Source: Haematospirillum sp. H1815
GTDB taxonomy: Bacteria > Pseudomonadota > Alphaproteobacteria > Rhodospirillales > Rhodospirillaceae
Assembly: GCF_012102705.1 (NCBI RefSeq)
Contig: NZ_JAAVTA010000003.1
Coordinates: forward strand, 143,501-207,500
Direction of reading: 5' to 3'
DNA: 64,000 nt
Position 1 is the stretch's first letter. Each line of letters opens with the position of its first letter. Made by a program: the position numbers and the translations under genes. A model generated the notes under the pieces. The model searched no databases. It worked only from the letters and a program-made list of their open reading frames with translations, and was not told where the DNA came from. Positions 8,976 through 18,760 of this stretch are shown here, one piece after another.

Positions 8976-9665
8976 CTAAAGCGTTATAAGCCCCAAAGCC
9001 AAGGCTTTGCCACAGGCCTGTAGCGTCGTCTGGCAATGCAGCTTCTCCCGAGCTTCGCGCAAATGCCACGACACGCCGTGAACCGTTATGCCGAGAGAGT
9101 CCGCGATATCGACCGTACTGACTCCCGCCAGCGACATATGCAGAACCTTGAGCGTCTTATCGTGAAGGCTAATCGAAGTCTGTGCCCGAGAAAACCTGCG
9201 CATATACGTCTGCATAAAGACGAAAGACTGCCCTTCAAGAGCCGCTTGGGCATCCTCGCTGACCACTTCGTCTCTTGCGGTGGCAAAACTGAAAAGATAA
9301 ACCCGCCGCGGCACCTGAATCGGTATCGAAAATCCAGTACGCAGACCAAATAACGATGCTTCATCAAAGAAGTCAGACTTCAGGCCACGCAACTCACCCC
9401 AGTGCAATGTGGTTGACGTAACGGGCGTTAGATTAACCACCGGGTCTATCTCATGGTAAGCGCGCTCCGTATATCGTTGCCTCCACTCCACTGGATAAGA
9501 ACTGAGGACAAACGGGTAACCCATAAGAGAAGACCCACTGTCATCGCCTATAACACCAGCAAAAACAACAAACTCGAACCCCAGACCAGATGCAATGGAA
9601 CAGAGGCTGTCAAACAACTCGTCCTTGTTTTTACAAGCTGTTAAATTTTTAACGTCTTCAACCAC
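8976..9665 (-). CDS. LuxR-family quorum-sensing regulator (second copy, with luxI)
   Basis: About 229 residues with an autoinducer-binding domain (EWRQRYTERAY, EIDPVV, LHW) and a C-terminal GerE-type helix-turn-helix (VDIADSLGITVHGVSWHL). It is a paralogue of the regulator at 7533-8198: in the 60-residue stretch from YPVEW to FSIPI I count 36 identities. GTG 9665 was chosen because AGGGA lies 9 nt upstream; TTG 9668 is equally possible, and a TTG at 9704 has no ribosome binding site. The synthase gene follows directly, so this is the likely cognate receptor. Confidence 0.9.
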   Translation of the reverse strand: MVEDVKNLTACKNKDELFDSLCSIASGLGFEFVVFAGVIGDDSGSSLMGYPFVLSSYPVEWRQRYTERAYHEIDPVVNLTPVTSTTLHWGELRGLKSDFFDEASLFGLRTGFSIPIQVPRRVYLFSFATARDEVVSEDAQAALEGQSFVFMQTYMRRFSRAQTSISLHDKTLKVLHMSLAGVSTVDIADSLGITVHGVSWHLREAREKLHCQTTLQACGKALALGLITL

Positions 9666-10063
9666 CAAAATAATTCCCTGACAAGGCGCTGGAAATACTT
9701 GCAATTTCTGTCACTGCATGATGGTGTAGCGACACATTCCTGCGCTGTAACGGCAGCATCGTATCAACCGGGGCGGACGTTTTCTACCGAAGTTTTGGCT
9801 GCACACATACCCCACCCGCCTGTCAGCAGGAAAAGAGAAAAACATATTTGGTACCATGAGCAAGAGACCTGATTATACCCGATGAGAACGTGCCCGCCCC
9901 TCTGCAGACGGCCGGCACCCGTCTGTACACAGCCTTCTTCTTTCATCTGCTTTGTTCGAAGCTGTATCCGCGCCCCGCGTCTCGGCCGTCGGGGCGGCGG
10001 CGTGCTGTGCAATTGACCATGCTGTAACGGGTGAACACGGGAGGTGTGCCAAGGAAAAAGACC
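9666..10063. other. 398-bp non-coding region with two hairpins
   Basis: No convincing gene is seen here. Two inverted repeats are visible: CAGACGG/CCGTCTG at 9905-9925 (7-bp arms, 7-nt loop) and CGCCCCG/CGGGGCG at 9971-9996 (7-bp arms, 12-nt loop). The region must hold the minus-strand luxR promoter and a plus-strand promoter for the small gene at 10064. A structured leader or small RNA is possible but no U-rich terminator tail follows either hairpin. Confidence 0.4.
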
Positions 10064-10267
10064 ATGAACAACCACAACACTGAACAACCGTTCTACGCAC
10101 ACGGACGCTGTGTCTACCGTAGTACGTTCTGCCAGTACGACACCGACGGGCGCCTTTTGGCCATGACCTTCGGAAACCCGGTCTGCACACTGTCGGCTCA
10201 TGAAAACGAAGCCGTCGCACAAACCATCGCCGATGCCCTGAACCGCTATACGGCTTCACGACCGTAG
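10064..10267 (+). CDS. Small hypothetical protein (67 aa)
   Basis: A 67-residue soluble, slightly acidic protein with no family I recognise. The ATG has AAGGA 8 nt upstream. The sequence reads as one small fold with a Y-D-T-D-G-R-L-L segment followed by a C-terminal helix (ENEAVAQTIADALNRY). It lies 52 bp before the XRE regulator gene and may be co-transcribed with it. Confidence 0.6.
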   Translation: MNNHNTEQPFYAHGRCVYRSTFCQYDTDGRLLAMTFGNPVCTLSAHENEAVAQTIADALNRYTASRP

Positions 10268-10319
10268 GTACTATGACACCACTTTTCACATTAAACAATA
10301 ACGATGGGGACATTAAACA

Positions 10320-10796
10320 ATGAAAACGTCGATGAAAACCGAGAATTCCTATGGGTACGGCGAAGGTCAACCAAACCCGGTTGATATTCACGTTGGCGCT
10401 AGGGTCCGTTTTTGCCGCACCGTACAACGCATCAGCCAGACCACTCTGGCCAATGCGTTAGGATTGACCTTCCAGCAGATCCAGAAATACGAACGAGGAA
10501 CAAACCGTATCAGCGCATCCCGCCTGTGGGATATCAGCCAGGCTCTGGGGGTTCCGGTAACCTATTTCTTTGATGATCTGCCCGATGCCCTGTCCCGCGA
10601 CGAGATACACCAGCAAGAGGCCGTTCCGGAACTGAGCCGTGAGTCGGTGGCTCTGCTGATTGCCTACAGCAAAATTGACAAAAAGTCTGTCCGGCGCCGG
10701 GTTTTTGATCTGACGCGCGTTCTGGCCGACATACAGCAGGACACAGAAAAGGAAACACCAAAAGCTCACAAGGAAACCAAGCGCCGCGCAGGATAA
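10320..10796 (+). CDS. XRE-family regulator, PraR-like
   Basis: A 158-residue regulator with one XRE helix-turn-helix near residues 26-80: VGARVRFCR, LTFQQIQKYERGTNRISASRL. The N-P-V-D-I-H-V-G opening and the QQIQKYERG-NRISASRL core are those of the alphaproteobacterial PraR/PhrR-type family, some members of which repress quorum-sensing genes in rhizobia. A second copy of the same type is at 52253-52729. ATG 10320 has GGGGA 9 nt upstream. The nearby luxR/luxI genes make a regulatory link plausible, but this is inference. Confidence 0.85.
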   Translation: MKTSMKTENSYGYGEGQPNPVDIHVGARVRFCRTVQRISQTTLANALGLTFQQIQKYERGTNRISASRLWDISQALGVPVTYFFDDLPDALSRDEIHQQEAVPELSRESVALLIAYSKIDKKSVRRRVFDLTRVLADIQQDTEKETPKAHKETKRRAG

Positions 10797-10915
10797 GACA
10801 CAACAGGCCTCCTGGTTCTGAAGAAAAACCGACAAGGCTTTGCGCGCACCTGTTTCTTCGGGTAAAACCGGCATTCCATCGCTTTGGTCCTGGCCTCTTC
10901 ATCAGCGAGGTATCT

Positions 10916-12565
10916 GTGCAAGCCCTGCTTTCCGGTATCCGGCCCTGGGTTATTCTGACCCTGGTGTGCTGCGCCCTATATCTGCCCGGCATGGCAACGC
11001 TGCCAGTCATGGACCGTGACGAGGCGCGTTTTGTGCAGGCCACGCGGCAAATGGCCGAAAGCAACGACTACATTGTTGTTCGATTCCAAGACGAGCTACG
11101 GGCCAAGAAGCCTGTCGGGATCTATTGGTTACAAGCCGCTGCTGTCAACCTGTTCAGCCACCCTGCCGATACTGCTGCGTGGCCGTATCGTGTTCCATCG
11201 TTTCTTGCCGCACTGGCCACAGTGCTTCTGGTGTTCCGACTCGGCAGCAGTCTGTTTGACCGGCGCACCGGCTTTGTCGGCGCCTTGGTCATGGCAAGTT
11301 CTTTGCTCCTGTTCAGCGAAAGTCACCTGGCCAAAACGGATGCCGTCCTTCTTGCCCTGACCACCGCCATCATGGGTGGGATGGGAATGGTTTACATGCA
11401 GTCCTGTGGCGGGAAAGCAGCTCCGTCATGGGTCTCTCCGGCTCTATGGCTTGCAATGGGTGCAGCTATTCTGGTCAAGGGACCGGTCACGCCCATGATT
11501 GCCATCTTGGCGGTCATAACCTTGTGTCTGGCAGATCGCAAGGCATCATGGCTGCACGGTCTACGCCCCGTGATGGGAGTGGTGCTTAGCATCGCCATGG
11601 TCGCCCCGTGGATGGCAGCCGTCTCTGCGGAAACAGAAGGCGCTTTCATAACACGAGCCATACAAGAAGACCTGATTCCCAAACTGCTCGGCGGGCAGGA
11701 AAGCCACGGTGCCCCGCCAGGATATTATCTGCTTCTGGTCGGGGTAACGCTTTGGCCCGGGTCCCTGTTTCTGTGGCCTGCGGTGTGGCGCTCGTGGAAA
11801 GAACGTGCCCTGCCCGGGCTACGCTTTCTCCTCGCCTGGACTATCCCTGCTTGGCTGGTCATGGAGCTGATTCCAACCAAGCTGCCTCACTATACGCTGC
11901 CACTGTACCCACCTCTGGCCTTGATGATTGCAACAACGGTTCTGGCCGTTCGCGACTCAACCCGCGTCGATTTATCACGGCTTGCCCCCATGCTGTGGTA
12001 CGGCGTCTGGAGTCTGCTGGGCCTTGGGCTTGCTGGAGCAGCGATTGCCCTGCCCATATACCTTGAGGATAAGTTGTTCTTATGGTCGCTCCTGCCTGCT
12101 GTCGCATTGGGGGGGGGTATGGCGTTGGTGTGGCGCAGTATCCTGCGCCAGCACTTTCTGCCTGCGCTTGTTTTTGCCATGGCGGGAGCCGCTGTGGCCT
12201 TCCCGATGATCATCGGAACTCTCTTGCCCAACCTGAAAAGCCTGTGGGTCAGCCAGGAGATTGCATCTGCCGTTGATCGTTATGCACCGGGCAAACGCCT
12301 TGCTGCAGCTGGCTATCATGAACCAAGCCTTGTCTTCCTGTGCGGAACCGAAACCCTGCTACAGGATGGAGCGGGCGCAGCCCATTCCCTGATGCAGGGG
12401 ACAGCAGGCGCTGCTGCTATAGAGGAAAGAGAACTTCCCGCTTTTCTGTCTGTGGCATCCCGTCAGCCAGACATACAGAAAGCGACCACCATCAGCGGCC
12501 TGAATTACTCACGCGGGAAGTCTGTTGTGCTGCATGTCTTTATCAAAGGGAAAATACCGGAATGA
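10916..12565 (+). CDS. ArnT-type membrane glycosyltransferase
   Basis: A 549-residue multi-helix GT83/GT39 transferase. After helix 1 it has DRDEARFVQATRQM (catalytic Asp/Glu near residues 33-36), then RAKKPVGIYWLQ, both typical of ArnT, which moves 4-amino-4-deoxy-L-arabinose from undecaprenyl phosphate to lipid A. The sugar used here is not known; there are no arn biosynthesis genes in the window. The start is GTG 10916 with GAGG 5 nt upstream. Its stop overlaps the ATG of the PAP2 gene (ATGA), as in the cassette at 1025-2563, to which it is only distantly similar. Confidence 0.87.
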   Translation: MQALLSGIRPWVILTLVCCALYLPGMATLPVMDRDEARFVQATRQMAESNDYIVVRFQDELRAKKPVGIYWLQAAAVNLFSHPADTAAWPYRVPSFLAALATVLLVFRLGSSLFDRRTGFVGALVMASSLLLFSESHLAKTDAVLLALTTAIMGGMGMVYMQSCGGKAAPSWVSPALWLAMGAAILVKGPVTPMIAILAVITLCLADRKASWLHGLRPVMGVVLSIAMVAPWMAAVSAETEGAFITRAIQEDLIPKLLGGQESHGAPPGYYLLLVGVTLWPGSLFLWPAVWRSWKERALPGLRFLLAWTIPAWLVMELIPTKLPHYTLPLYPPLALMIATTVLAVRDSTRVDLSRLAPMLWYGVWSLLGLGLAGAAIALPIYLEDKLFLWSLLPAVALGGGMALVWRSILRQHFLPALVFAMAGAAVAFPMIIGTLLPNLKSLWVSQEIASAVDRYAPGKRLAAAGYHEPSLVFLCGTETLLQDGAGAAHSLMQGTAGAAAIEERELPAFLSVASRQPDIQKATTISGLNYSRGKSVVLHVFIKGKIPE

Positions 12566-13242
12566 AAGGTGATGGTCCCGCACGCGCATGGCTGACATGG
12601 GCCCGCAGCATGCCTTGCACAAGCGCACTGTTTGGCGCCTTCATCCTGTCCCTGCTTTTGCAGTGGACAATTGACCGACCCTTGGCCTTCTTTATGCGTG
12701 ACATACGGGATACATCCATGGGGCACTTCTTTGCCTTTGTCACGGAAATTGGGCTCGGGTGGCCCTGGTATATCGGGTTCCTTCTGGCCGTTCTGGTTTG
12801 TATGTCAGCATCGAAGCTGGCCCTGACCATGGACAGCTATGATGTATGGCGGGCCCGGACACGCCGCTTCAGTTTTGCACTGACGGCACTGGTGGCATCT
12901 GGACTCGCTGTCACCCTTCTCAAACAAGTTTTTGGCCGCTATCGTCCGAAAATGCTGTTTGCCGAGGATCTCTATGGCTTTGCACCGTTCTCGGGAAATA
13001 CGTCCTTCCCCTCCGGTCATGCGCAGGTAATTTTTGCTTCCATGGCCGCCCTGTGGTTCTTGTTTCCACGCTGGCGACTTATATGGGGGGCAACAGCCTG
13101 CCTGGTCGGTTTCTCTCGCGTTGTCGTGACCGCTCACTATCTTTCCGACATTGTCATGGGGGGAACCTTGGCAATTGTCGTAACCATAGGCGTACACCGC
13201 TGGTTCGAACAGAATAGAACAACGCCTCTGACAGTGCGCTGA
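12562..13242 (+). CDS. PAP2-family membrane phosphatase
   Basis: A 226-residue membrane phosphatase with intact PAP2 motifs: KQVFGRYRP, TSFPSGHAQVIF and SRVVVTAHYLSD. Five to six hydrophobic helices are seen. The ATG overlaps the stop of the glycosyltransferase gene, so the two are translationally coupled. Lipid A phosphatase, undecaprenyl-diphosphate phosphatase or another lipid phosphatase are all possible. It is the second PAP2 protein in the window paired with a GT39-like enzyme. Confidence 0.88.
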   Translation: MKGDGPARAWLTWARSMPCTSALFGAFILSLLLQWTIDRPLAFFMRDIRDTSMGHFFAFVTEIGLGWPWYIGFLLAVLVCMSASKLALTMDSYDVWRARTRRFSFALTALVASGLAVTLLKQVFGRYRPKMLFAEDLYGFAPFSGNTSFPSGHAQVIFASMAALWFLFPRWRLIWGATACLVGFSRVVVTAHYLSDIVMGGTLAIVVTIGVHRWFEQNRTTPLTVR

Positions 13243-13327
13243 TTCAACAAGCCAGAAAAACCGTATAGACACTGGAACAAGAGGGAAGACTGTGCTACGT
13301 CCTCCCCTGTACACACATAATTTATAG

Positions 13328-14266
<939 letters not shown>

Positions 14267-14306
14267 AGACGTGACAAGCGCCATAACATCGTGAAATATC
14301 GGCTCT

Positions 14307-15071
14307 ATGGAAGAAGAGCGTACATCATCCGGGTTGTTTGGTTGGCTCGCCGCGTTTGTTTTGACAGCGGTGGTGGCCGGTCTGGCCGTGTTCTTTATCG
14401 ATCTGGGCCCCAAGAAAGAGGAACCGGCGATTCCGTCCATGGTCTCGGCCTTGTCCCCACCGCCACCACCGCCCGAAGCAACATCGGCCAATGCAGAACC
14501 TGAGACACAGGCCGCAGAACAACCCGCCGAGGTGAAGGACCAAAAACCAGCCAAGCCGGAGAAAGCCTCACCACCAAAAGAGGCCAAAACGGCACACGGC
14601 ACAGCAGCCGTGTCGGCTCCGCCCCAGCAAGCGGATGCACATCAAGGAACGGCACCTGTTCCTGATGTCGTATCCGGTGTTTCGGGACTGGACGATGCTG
14701 TTGGTTTGCCAACAGAATCAGAGGTAGCATCATCCCTTCTCGAGAAATCGACATTCTGCCGCAAGGGTCGCATTGCTCACCGGGCTCCAAGCCTGTTCGG
14801 CACACGCGGGTTTGCCATCACATACGGGACCAATACGTTTGCAAACGGCGGCGATCCATTTCCCCGTCTGGAAATCTTTGTCAACGAGACCAACGGGCAA
14901 CGTTTTGCATCCGTGCTCAGCCTGACAGCGGATCCGGTTCCGGGTTTTCCGAATAATCAGGAAACAGCCATGCCATGGGATGATGGTGCCTTGCGCAGCG
15001 TTATCGCCCGGTGGGTGGAAGGAGCATCAGACGGGGTATGCCCTGTGAAGGGTCAAACAGATGGATCCTAG
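14307..15071 (+). CDS. Membrane-anchored proline-rich hypothetical protein
   Basis: 254 residues, family not recognised. One N-terminal membrane helix (about residues 10-32, LFGWLAAFVLTAVVAGLAVFF) is followed by a linker to about residue 130 that is rich in Pro, Ala, Glu and Lys, including six consecutive prolines. The C-terminal domain of about 110 residues contains two Cys (STFCRKG and DGVCPV) that could form a disulfide. The topology suggests a periplasmic domain on a flexible tether, as in TonB- or FtsN-like proteins, but no such domain is seen. It lies 40 bp after the dehydrogenase gene. Confidence 0.7.
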   Translation: MEEERTSSGLFGWLAAFVLTAVVAGLAVFFIDLGPKKEEPAIPSMVSALSPPPPPPEATSANAEPETQAAEQPAEVKDQKPAKPEKASPPKEAKTAHGTAAVSAPPQQADAHQGTAPVPDVVSGVSGLDDAVGLPTESEVASSLLEKSTFCRKGRIAHRAPSLFGTRGFAITYGTNTFANGGDPFPRLEIFVNETNGQRFASVLSLTADPVPGFPNNQETAMPWDDGALRSVIARWVEGASDGVCPVKGQTDGS

Positions 15072-15121
15072 CTTGTGGCGCAATCCATAGCGCAGGAAAC
15101 GCAAGAAGAGAGACGAAGACA

Positions 15122-15652
15122 ATGCCCCTTCAGGACAAGGAATCATCCCGCCAAGATATGTGCGTCCTGTTTGTGTGCACGGGGAACATATGCCGCTCAC
15201 CAACGGCCGAGGGGGTTTTCCGCACACTGGTGGAACGAGAAGGGCTGAGCCAGTATATCCGAACAGACTCAGCCGGAACAACAGCAGCCCATGTTGGTGA
15301 ATATCCCGATGCACGGTCCCGCGAAACAGCGGCACAGCGTGGAGTGGATCTGTCAACAATCCGGTCACGCAAGGTCAGACCTGACGATTTCCGGGCCTTT
15401 GACCTGATCATTGCCATGGATCGCAGCCATGAGAAAATGCTCCACACAATCAGGCCACAGGACGTAGGGCCGGACAAGATACGGCGGCTTCTTGAATTTG
15501 CCCGCAATTGGTCACTTGATGATGTTCCCGATCCCTACTACGGCGGGCCGGACGGCTTTGAGAAAGTGTTCGAGATGATAGAAGACGGCTGCAGCGGATT
15601 GCTTGAGCACATCCGGCAACGCCTTGCGAAAACAGGCCTGTCAACCTCATGA
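15122..15652 (+). CDS. Low-molecular-weight protein-tyrosine phosphatase
   Basis: A 176-residue phosphatase with the P-loop VLFVCTGNICRSP (C-x5-R-S) near the N-terminus and the general-acid loop DPYYGG near the C-terminus, the order and spacing of LMW-PTPs. These enzymes remove phosphate from tyrosine residues of proteins such as polysaccharide co-polymerase kinases, or from small molecules. ATG 15122 was chosen because a GAAGAGAGACGAAG stretch precedes it. It overlaps the following methyltransferase by ATGA. Confidence 0.92.
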   Translation: MPLQDKESSRQDMCVLFVCTGNICRSPTAEGVFRTLVEREGLSQYIRTDSAGTTAAHVGEYPDARSRETAAQRGVDLSTIRSRKVRPDDFRAFDLIIAMDRSHEKMLHTIRPQDVGPDKIRRLLEFARNWSLDDVPDPYYGGPDGFEKVFEMIEDGCSGLLEHIRQRLAKTGLSTS

Positions 15653-16344
15653 CAGAGGCTGCGTTCCCGAGCCTGCCCCCCTTTGTACGGGCCATTGCCA
15701 CCCGGTACGGGCGGGTTGTACGGGTTCAGGGGGATACGCCTCTTGGGGTAGGCTGGTCTACAGAAGAAGTTCAGCACCGGCGGTTTGACGTTCTCCTCTC
15801 CCTTCTGGATCGCGCCGCCCCGGATATCCCCGTCGCTGTCAGCGATCTGGGGTGCGGATGGGGTGCCCTGTGGGACAGGATCAAGGATCACAAGACACCA
15901 CCCGTTGCCCGCTATATCGGCTACGATATCTCAACAGAAATGATAACCCTCGCCCGGCAACGCACGGGCCACGATACACGGGCGCGTTTCGTTCTTGCGA
16001 GGGGAAACACAGAAAGCGTTGACTATGGATTTGTGTCCGGAACCTTCAATTTCCATGACAATACGCCCCCCCAAGTCTGGGAAGATTATGTAAGGAACAG
16101 CTTGGACCACTTTGCCAAAACATGCAAAAAAGGGCTTGCCTTCAATCTTCTGCACCACAGAGCAAGAACAAAACGCCCTATGTTCTATGCAGACCCGTCC
16201 CTGTGGCTGGACAGGGCGCACACGTGGATCAAGGACAGAGGGGGACAAGGATCAGTGCGGCTGGAAGAAAACTACCTGCCTGATGACTTCACGGTCCTGG
16301 TTCATTTTGATACCAAAACAGATCCGGAAGATATTCAGGTATAA
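15649..16344 (+). CDS. Class I SAM-dependent methyltransferase
   Basis: A 231-residue protein with the AdoMet motif VSDLGCGWGALWDRI, then YIGYDIS (motif II acidic loop). Residues after this lack the usual catalytic signature of a known subfamily, so the substrate is unknown. It is coupled by a 4-bp overlap to the LMW-PTP gene. It ends 5 bp from the convergent ftsY gene. Confidence 0.85.
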   Translation: MTEAAFPSLPPFVRAIATRYGRVVRVQGDTPLGVGWSTEEVQHRRFDVLLSLLDRAAPDIPVAVSDLGCGWGALWDRIKDHKTPPVARYIGYDISTEMITLARQRTGHDTRARFVLARGNTESVDYGFVSGTFNFHDNTPPQVWEDYVRNSLDHFAKTCKKGLAFNLLHHRARTKRPMFYADPSLWLDRAHTWIKDRGGQGSVRLEENYLPDDFTVLVHFDTKTDPEDIQV

Positions 16345-16349
16345 AAGTC

Positions 16350-17471
16350 TCAGCCGTGATCTGGAAGCCCCATCAGGCTGCGAGCAAAATCCGTCGCAGA
16401 AAACGGTCGCAGATCCTCTGCTGTCTCTCCAACCCCGATGTAGTGCACCGGCAACCCATATGTTGCAGCCAAGGACACCACAACGCCGCCCTTGGCTGTT
16501 CCATCCAGCTTGGTCAGAACAAGCCCGCTGACATCAACCATCCGGCGGAATGCCTCAACCTGCTGATGGGCATTCTGGCCAACCGTTGCATCCAGCACCA
16601 GAAGCGTGCTGTGTGGGGCCTGTGAGTCAATACGGGACAGGACACGGCGAATTTTTGCCAGTTCCTCCATCAGACCGACCTTGTTATGCAGACGGCCAGC
16701 CGTATCAACCAGAAGCACGTCATCCTGACGAGCGCGCGCTTCCTGCAGGGCATCAAAAACCAGACCAGCAGCGTCAGCACCGGAATCGCGGGCCACAACA
16801 GGACAGCCTGTACGCTCTCCCCACACCTTCAGCTGTTCCACGGCCGCAGCCCGGAAGGTATCGCCTGCCGCCAGGGTCACAGACAAACCCTGATCCCGGA
16901 ACTGACGGGCCAACTTTCCAATTGTCGTCGTCTTACCAGCCCCGTTAACCCCGGCAACCAGGATCACAAAAGGCCGACACGCAGAATCCGGAACCAAGGG
17001 AAGAGCAACGGGTTCAAGGATGCGGGTCATTTCACCGGCCAGCACGGAGCGTACCTCTTCTGATGTCACATCCTTGCCAAATCGTTCCCGGGCCAAGACA
17101 TCGGTCAGGCGGGTCGCTGTAGCAACGCCGATATCAGAGGTAATCAACAGATCCTGCAAGTCCTCCAGAGCCTGGTCATCCAGACGCCGGCGCAGGAAAA
17201 GGTCCCCAATTCCAGAAGAAAGACGTTCCGAAGAACGGGACAACCCGTCACGCAGCCGCTGCAACCAGCCCTTTCCGGACGGAGCCGGAGGCACAGGATC
17301 GGCAGAAGGAACAGCCGGTGCTTCCGTATCGGTTGGCTGGGAAGGCTGAACAGATGCCTGATCGGCCCCGACGCTCTGATCAGGTTCCGAAGAAGATACC
17401 TTGCCGTCCCCACGCCCCAAAAGCCGCCCAAACCAGCTTTTGCGCTGCACCGACACCTCATGCTCACTCAT
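16350..17471 (-). CDS. ftsY: Signal recognition particle receptor FtsY
   Basis: A 373-residue SRP receptor GTPase. The N-terminal 75 residues are a charged and Pro-rich linker (A-domain), then the NG domain: GVNGAGKTTTIGKLA (G1), DTAGRL (G3) and TKLDGTAKGG (G4). It docks SRP-ribosome complexes at the inner membrane for co-translational insertion. Its ATG overlaps the mtaB stop as TGATG. The dapF-mtaB-ftsY order is common in alphaproteobacteria. Confidence 0.97.
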   Translation of the reverse strand: MSEHEVSVQRKSWFGRLLGRGDGKVSSSEPDQSVGADQASVQPSQPTDTEAPAVPSADPVPPAPSGKGWLQRLRDGLSRSSERLSSGIGDLFLRRRLDDQALEDLQDLLITSDIGVATATRLTDVLARERFGKDVTSEEVRSVLAGEMTRILEPVALPLVPDSACRPFVILVAGVNGAGKTTTIGKLARQFRDQGLSVTLAAGDTFRAAAVEQLKVWGERTGCPVVARDSGADAAGLVFDALQEARARQDDVLLVDTAGRLHNKVGLMEELAKIRRVLSRIDSQAPHSTLLVLDATVGQNAHQQVEAFRRMVDVSGLVLTKLDGTAKGGVVVSLAATYGLPVHYIGVGETAEDLRPFSATDFARSLMGLPDHG

Positions 17472-18760
17472 CAGACAACCGTTCCTTCAAGACCAACCCC
17501 GGACGAAGACAGGATCCGGACCACATGGATAACCCCGGGCTGGACCGGCGTTGCAACACGCACCTGCGCATACTCGGCCGAATGGCCACTTGTTTCGGTT
17601 TCGAAAAGAACCGAGAGAGTACGCCCCACCTGCTTCTCCAGGAAGGACAACAGGGCAGAAGCTCCCGCTTCACGAAGGCGGGCTGCACGGGCGCGGATCA
17701 CATCACCGGGCACAGCAGGCATCCTTGCAGCAGGTGTCCCCGGGCGAACAGAATAGGGAAAAACATGCAGATAGGTCAGCCCTGCCTCTTCCACCAAACG
17801 CAGGGTGTTGTCGAACATGGGCTCCGTTTCAGTCGGGAAGCCCGCGATCAGATCAGCTCCGAACACGACATCCGGTCGCCGGCTACGCAGCAGCGCACAC
17901 ACATCCAGCACATCCTGCCGAAGATGCCGGCGCTTCATCCGCTTCAGGATCATGTCATCACCGGCCTGAACTGACAGATGAACATGGGGCAGCAAGCGAG
18001 GCTCGGAGCCAAAGAGATCAACAAGGTCTGGATCGATCTCGACAGGATCCAGGGATGTCAGACGCAGACGCGGCAGATCCGGCACCAGCTGGAGCAAGCG
18101 ACGCACCATCTGCCCAAGGGGAGGCTTGCCCGGCAGATCCTGACCATAAGCGGTGATATCCACACCGGTCAGCACAACCTCCCGGTACCCCTTGTCAACA
18201 AGCTGCTGCACCTGCTCGACAATAGGACCAAGGGCAACCGAACGATTGGGACCACGGGCAAAGGGAATAATGCAGAACGTACAACGATGATCACAGCCCT
18301 GCTGGACCTGGATGAAGGCACGGTCACGCCCCTCAAATCCCCCCAGAAGATGGCCGGCCGTTTCCCTGACCGTCATGATGTCATCAACCAGAACCGGCTG
18401 GTTGGCACCAAAGCGCCAGTTCTCTGCCTTCAGTTTTTCTGCATTCCCCAGAACGCGATCAACCTCGGGCATCTTGGCAAAACTATCGGGATCCAGCTGG
18501 GCGGCACAACCCGTCACCACAATGCGCGCCCCGGGGTTCTCCCGGCGCAACCTGCGAATAGCCTGCCGGGCCTGGCGCTCCGCCTCCCGCGTGACGGCAC
18601 AGGTGTTGACAATAACGGTATTGCCCAGCCCTGCGGCGCGCGCATGCTCGCGCATCACCTCGGACTCATAGGTATTCATCCGGCACCCGAACGTTACAAG
18701 GTGCGGCTCGTCCCGTGAATCAACAGCACGGGATACATCAACGGCAAGGGATTCTGTCAT
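17471..18760 (-). CDS. mtaB: tRNA t6A37 methylthiotransferase MtaB
   Basis: A 429-residue radical-SAM methylthiotransferase. The N-terminal UPF0004 domain has its Cys in TFGCRMN, NTCAVT and VTGCAAQ; the radical-SAM triad is CDHRCTFC followed by IIPFARG. A C-terminal TRAM-like region ends the protein. MtaB converts t6A to ms2t6A at tRNA position 37. MtaB rather than MiaB or RimO is chosen from the GCRMN signature. It overlaps dapF by ATGA and ftsY by TGATG. Confidence 0.94.
   Translation of the reverse strand: MTESLAVDVSRAVDSRDEPHLVTFGCRMNTYESEVMREHARAAGLGNTVIVNTCAVTREAERQARQAIRRLRRENPGARIVVTGCAAQLDPDSFAKMPEVDRVLGNAEKLKAENWRFGANQPVLVDDIMTVRETAGHLLGGFEGRDRAFIQVQQGCDHRCTFCIIPFARGPNRSVALGPIVEQVQQLVDKGYREVVLTGVDITAYGQDLPGKPPLGQMVRRLLQLVPDLPRLRLTSLDPVEIDPDLVDLFGSEPRLLPHVHLSVQAGDDMILKRMKRRHLRQDVLDVCALLRSRRPDVVFGADLIAGFPTETEPMFDNTLRLVEEAGLTYLHVFPYSVRPGTPAARMPAVPGDVIRARAARLREAGASALLSFLEKQVGRTLSVLFETETSGHSAEYAQVRVATPVQPGVIHVVRILSSSGVGLEGTVV

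Noticed and set aside
9666..9850. lux box upstream of the luxR-luxI operon
   Set aside because: CCTG-TCAG-CAGG near 9820 is symmetric but has a 4-bp centre, not the 10-bp spacing of lux boxes.
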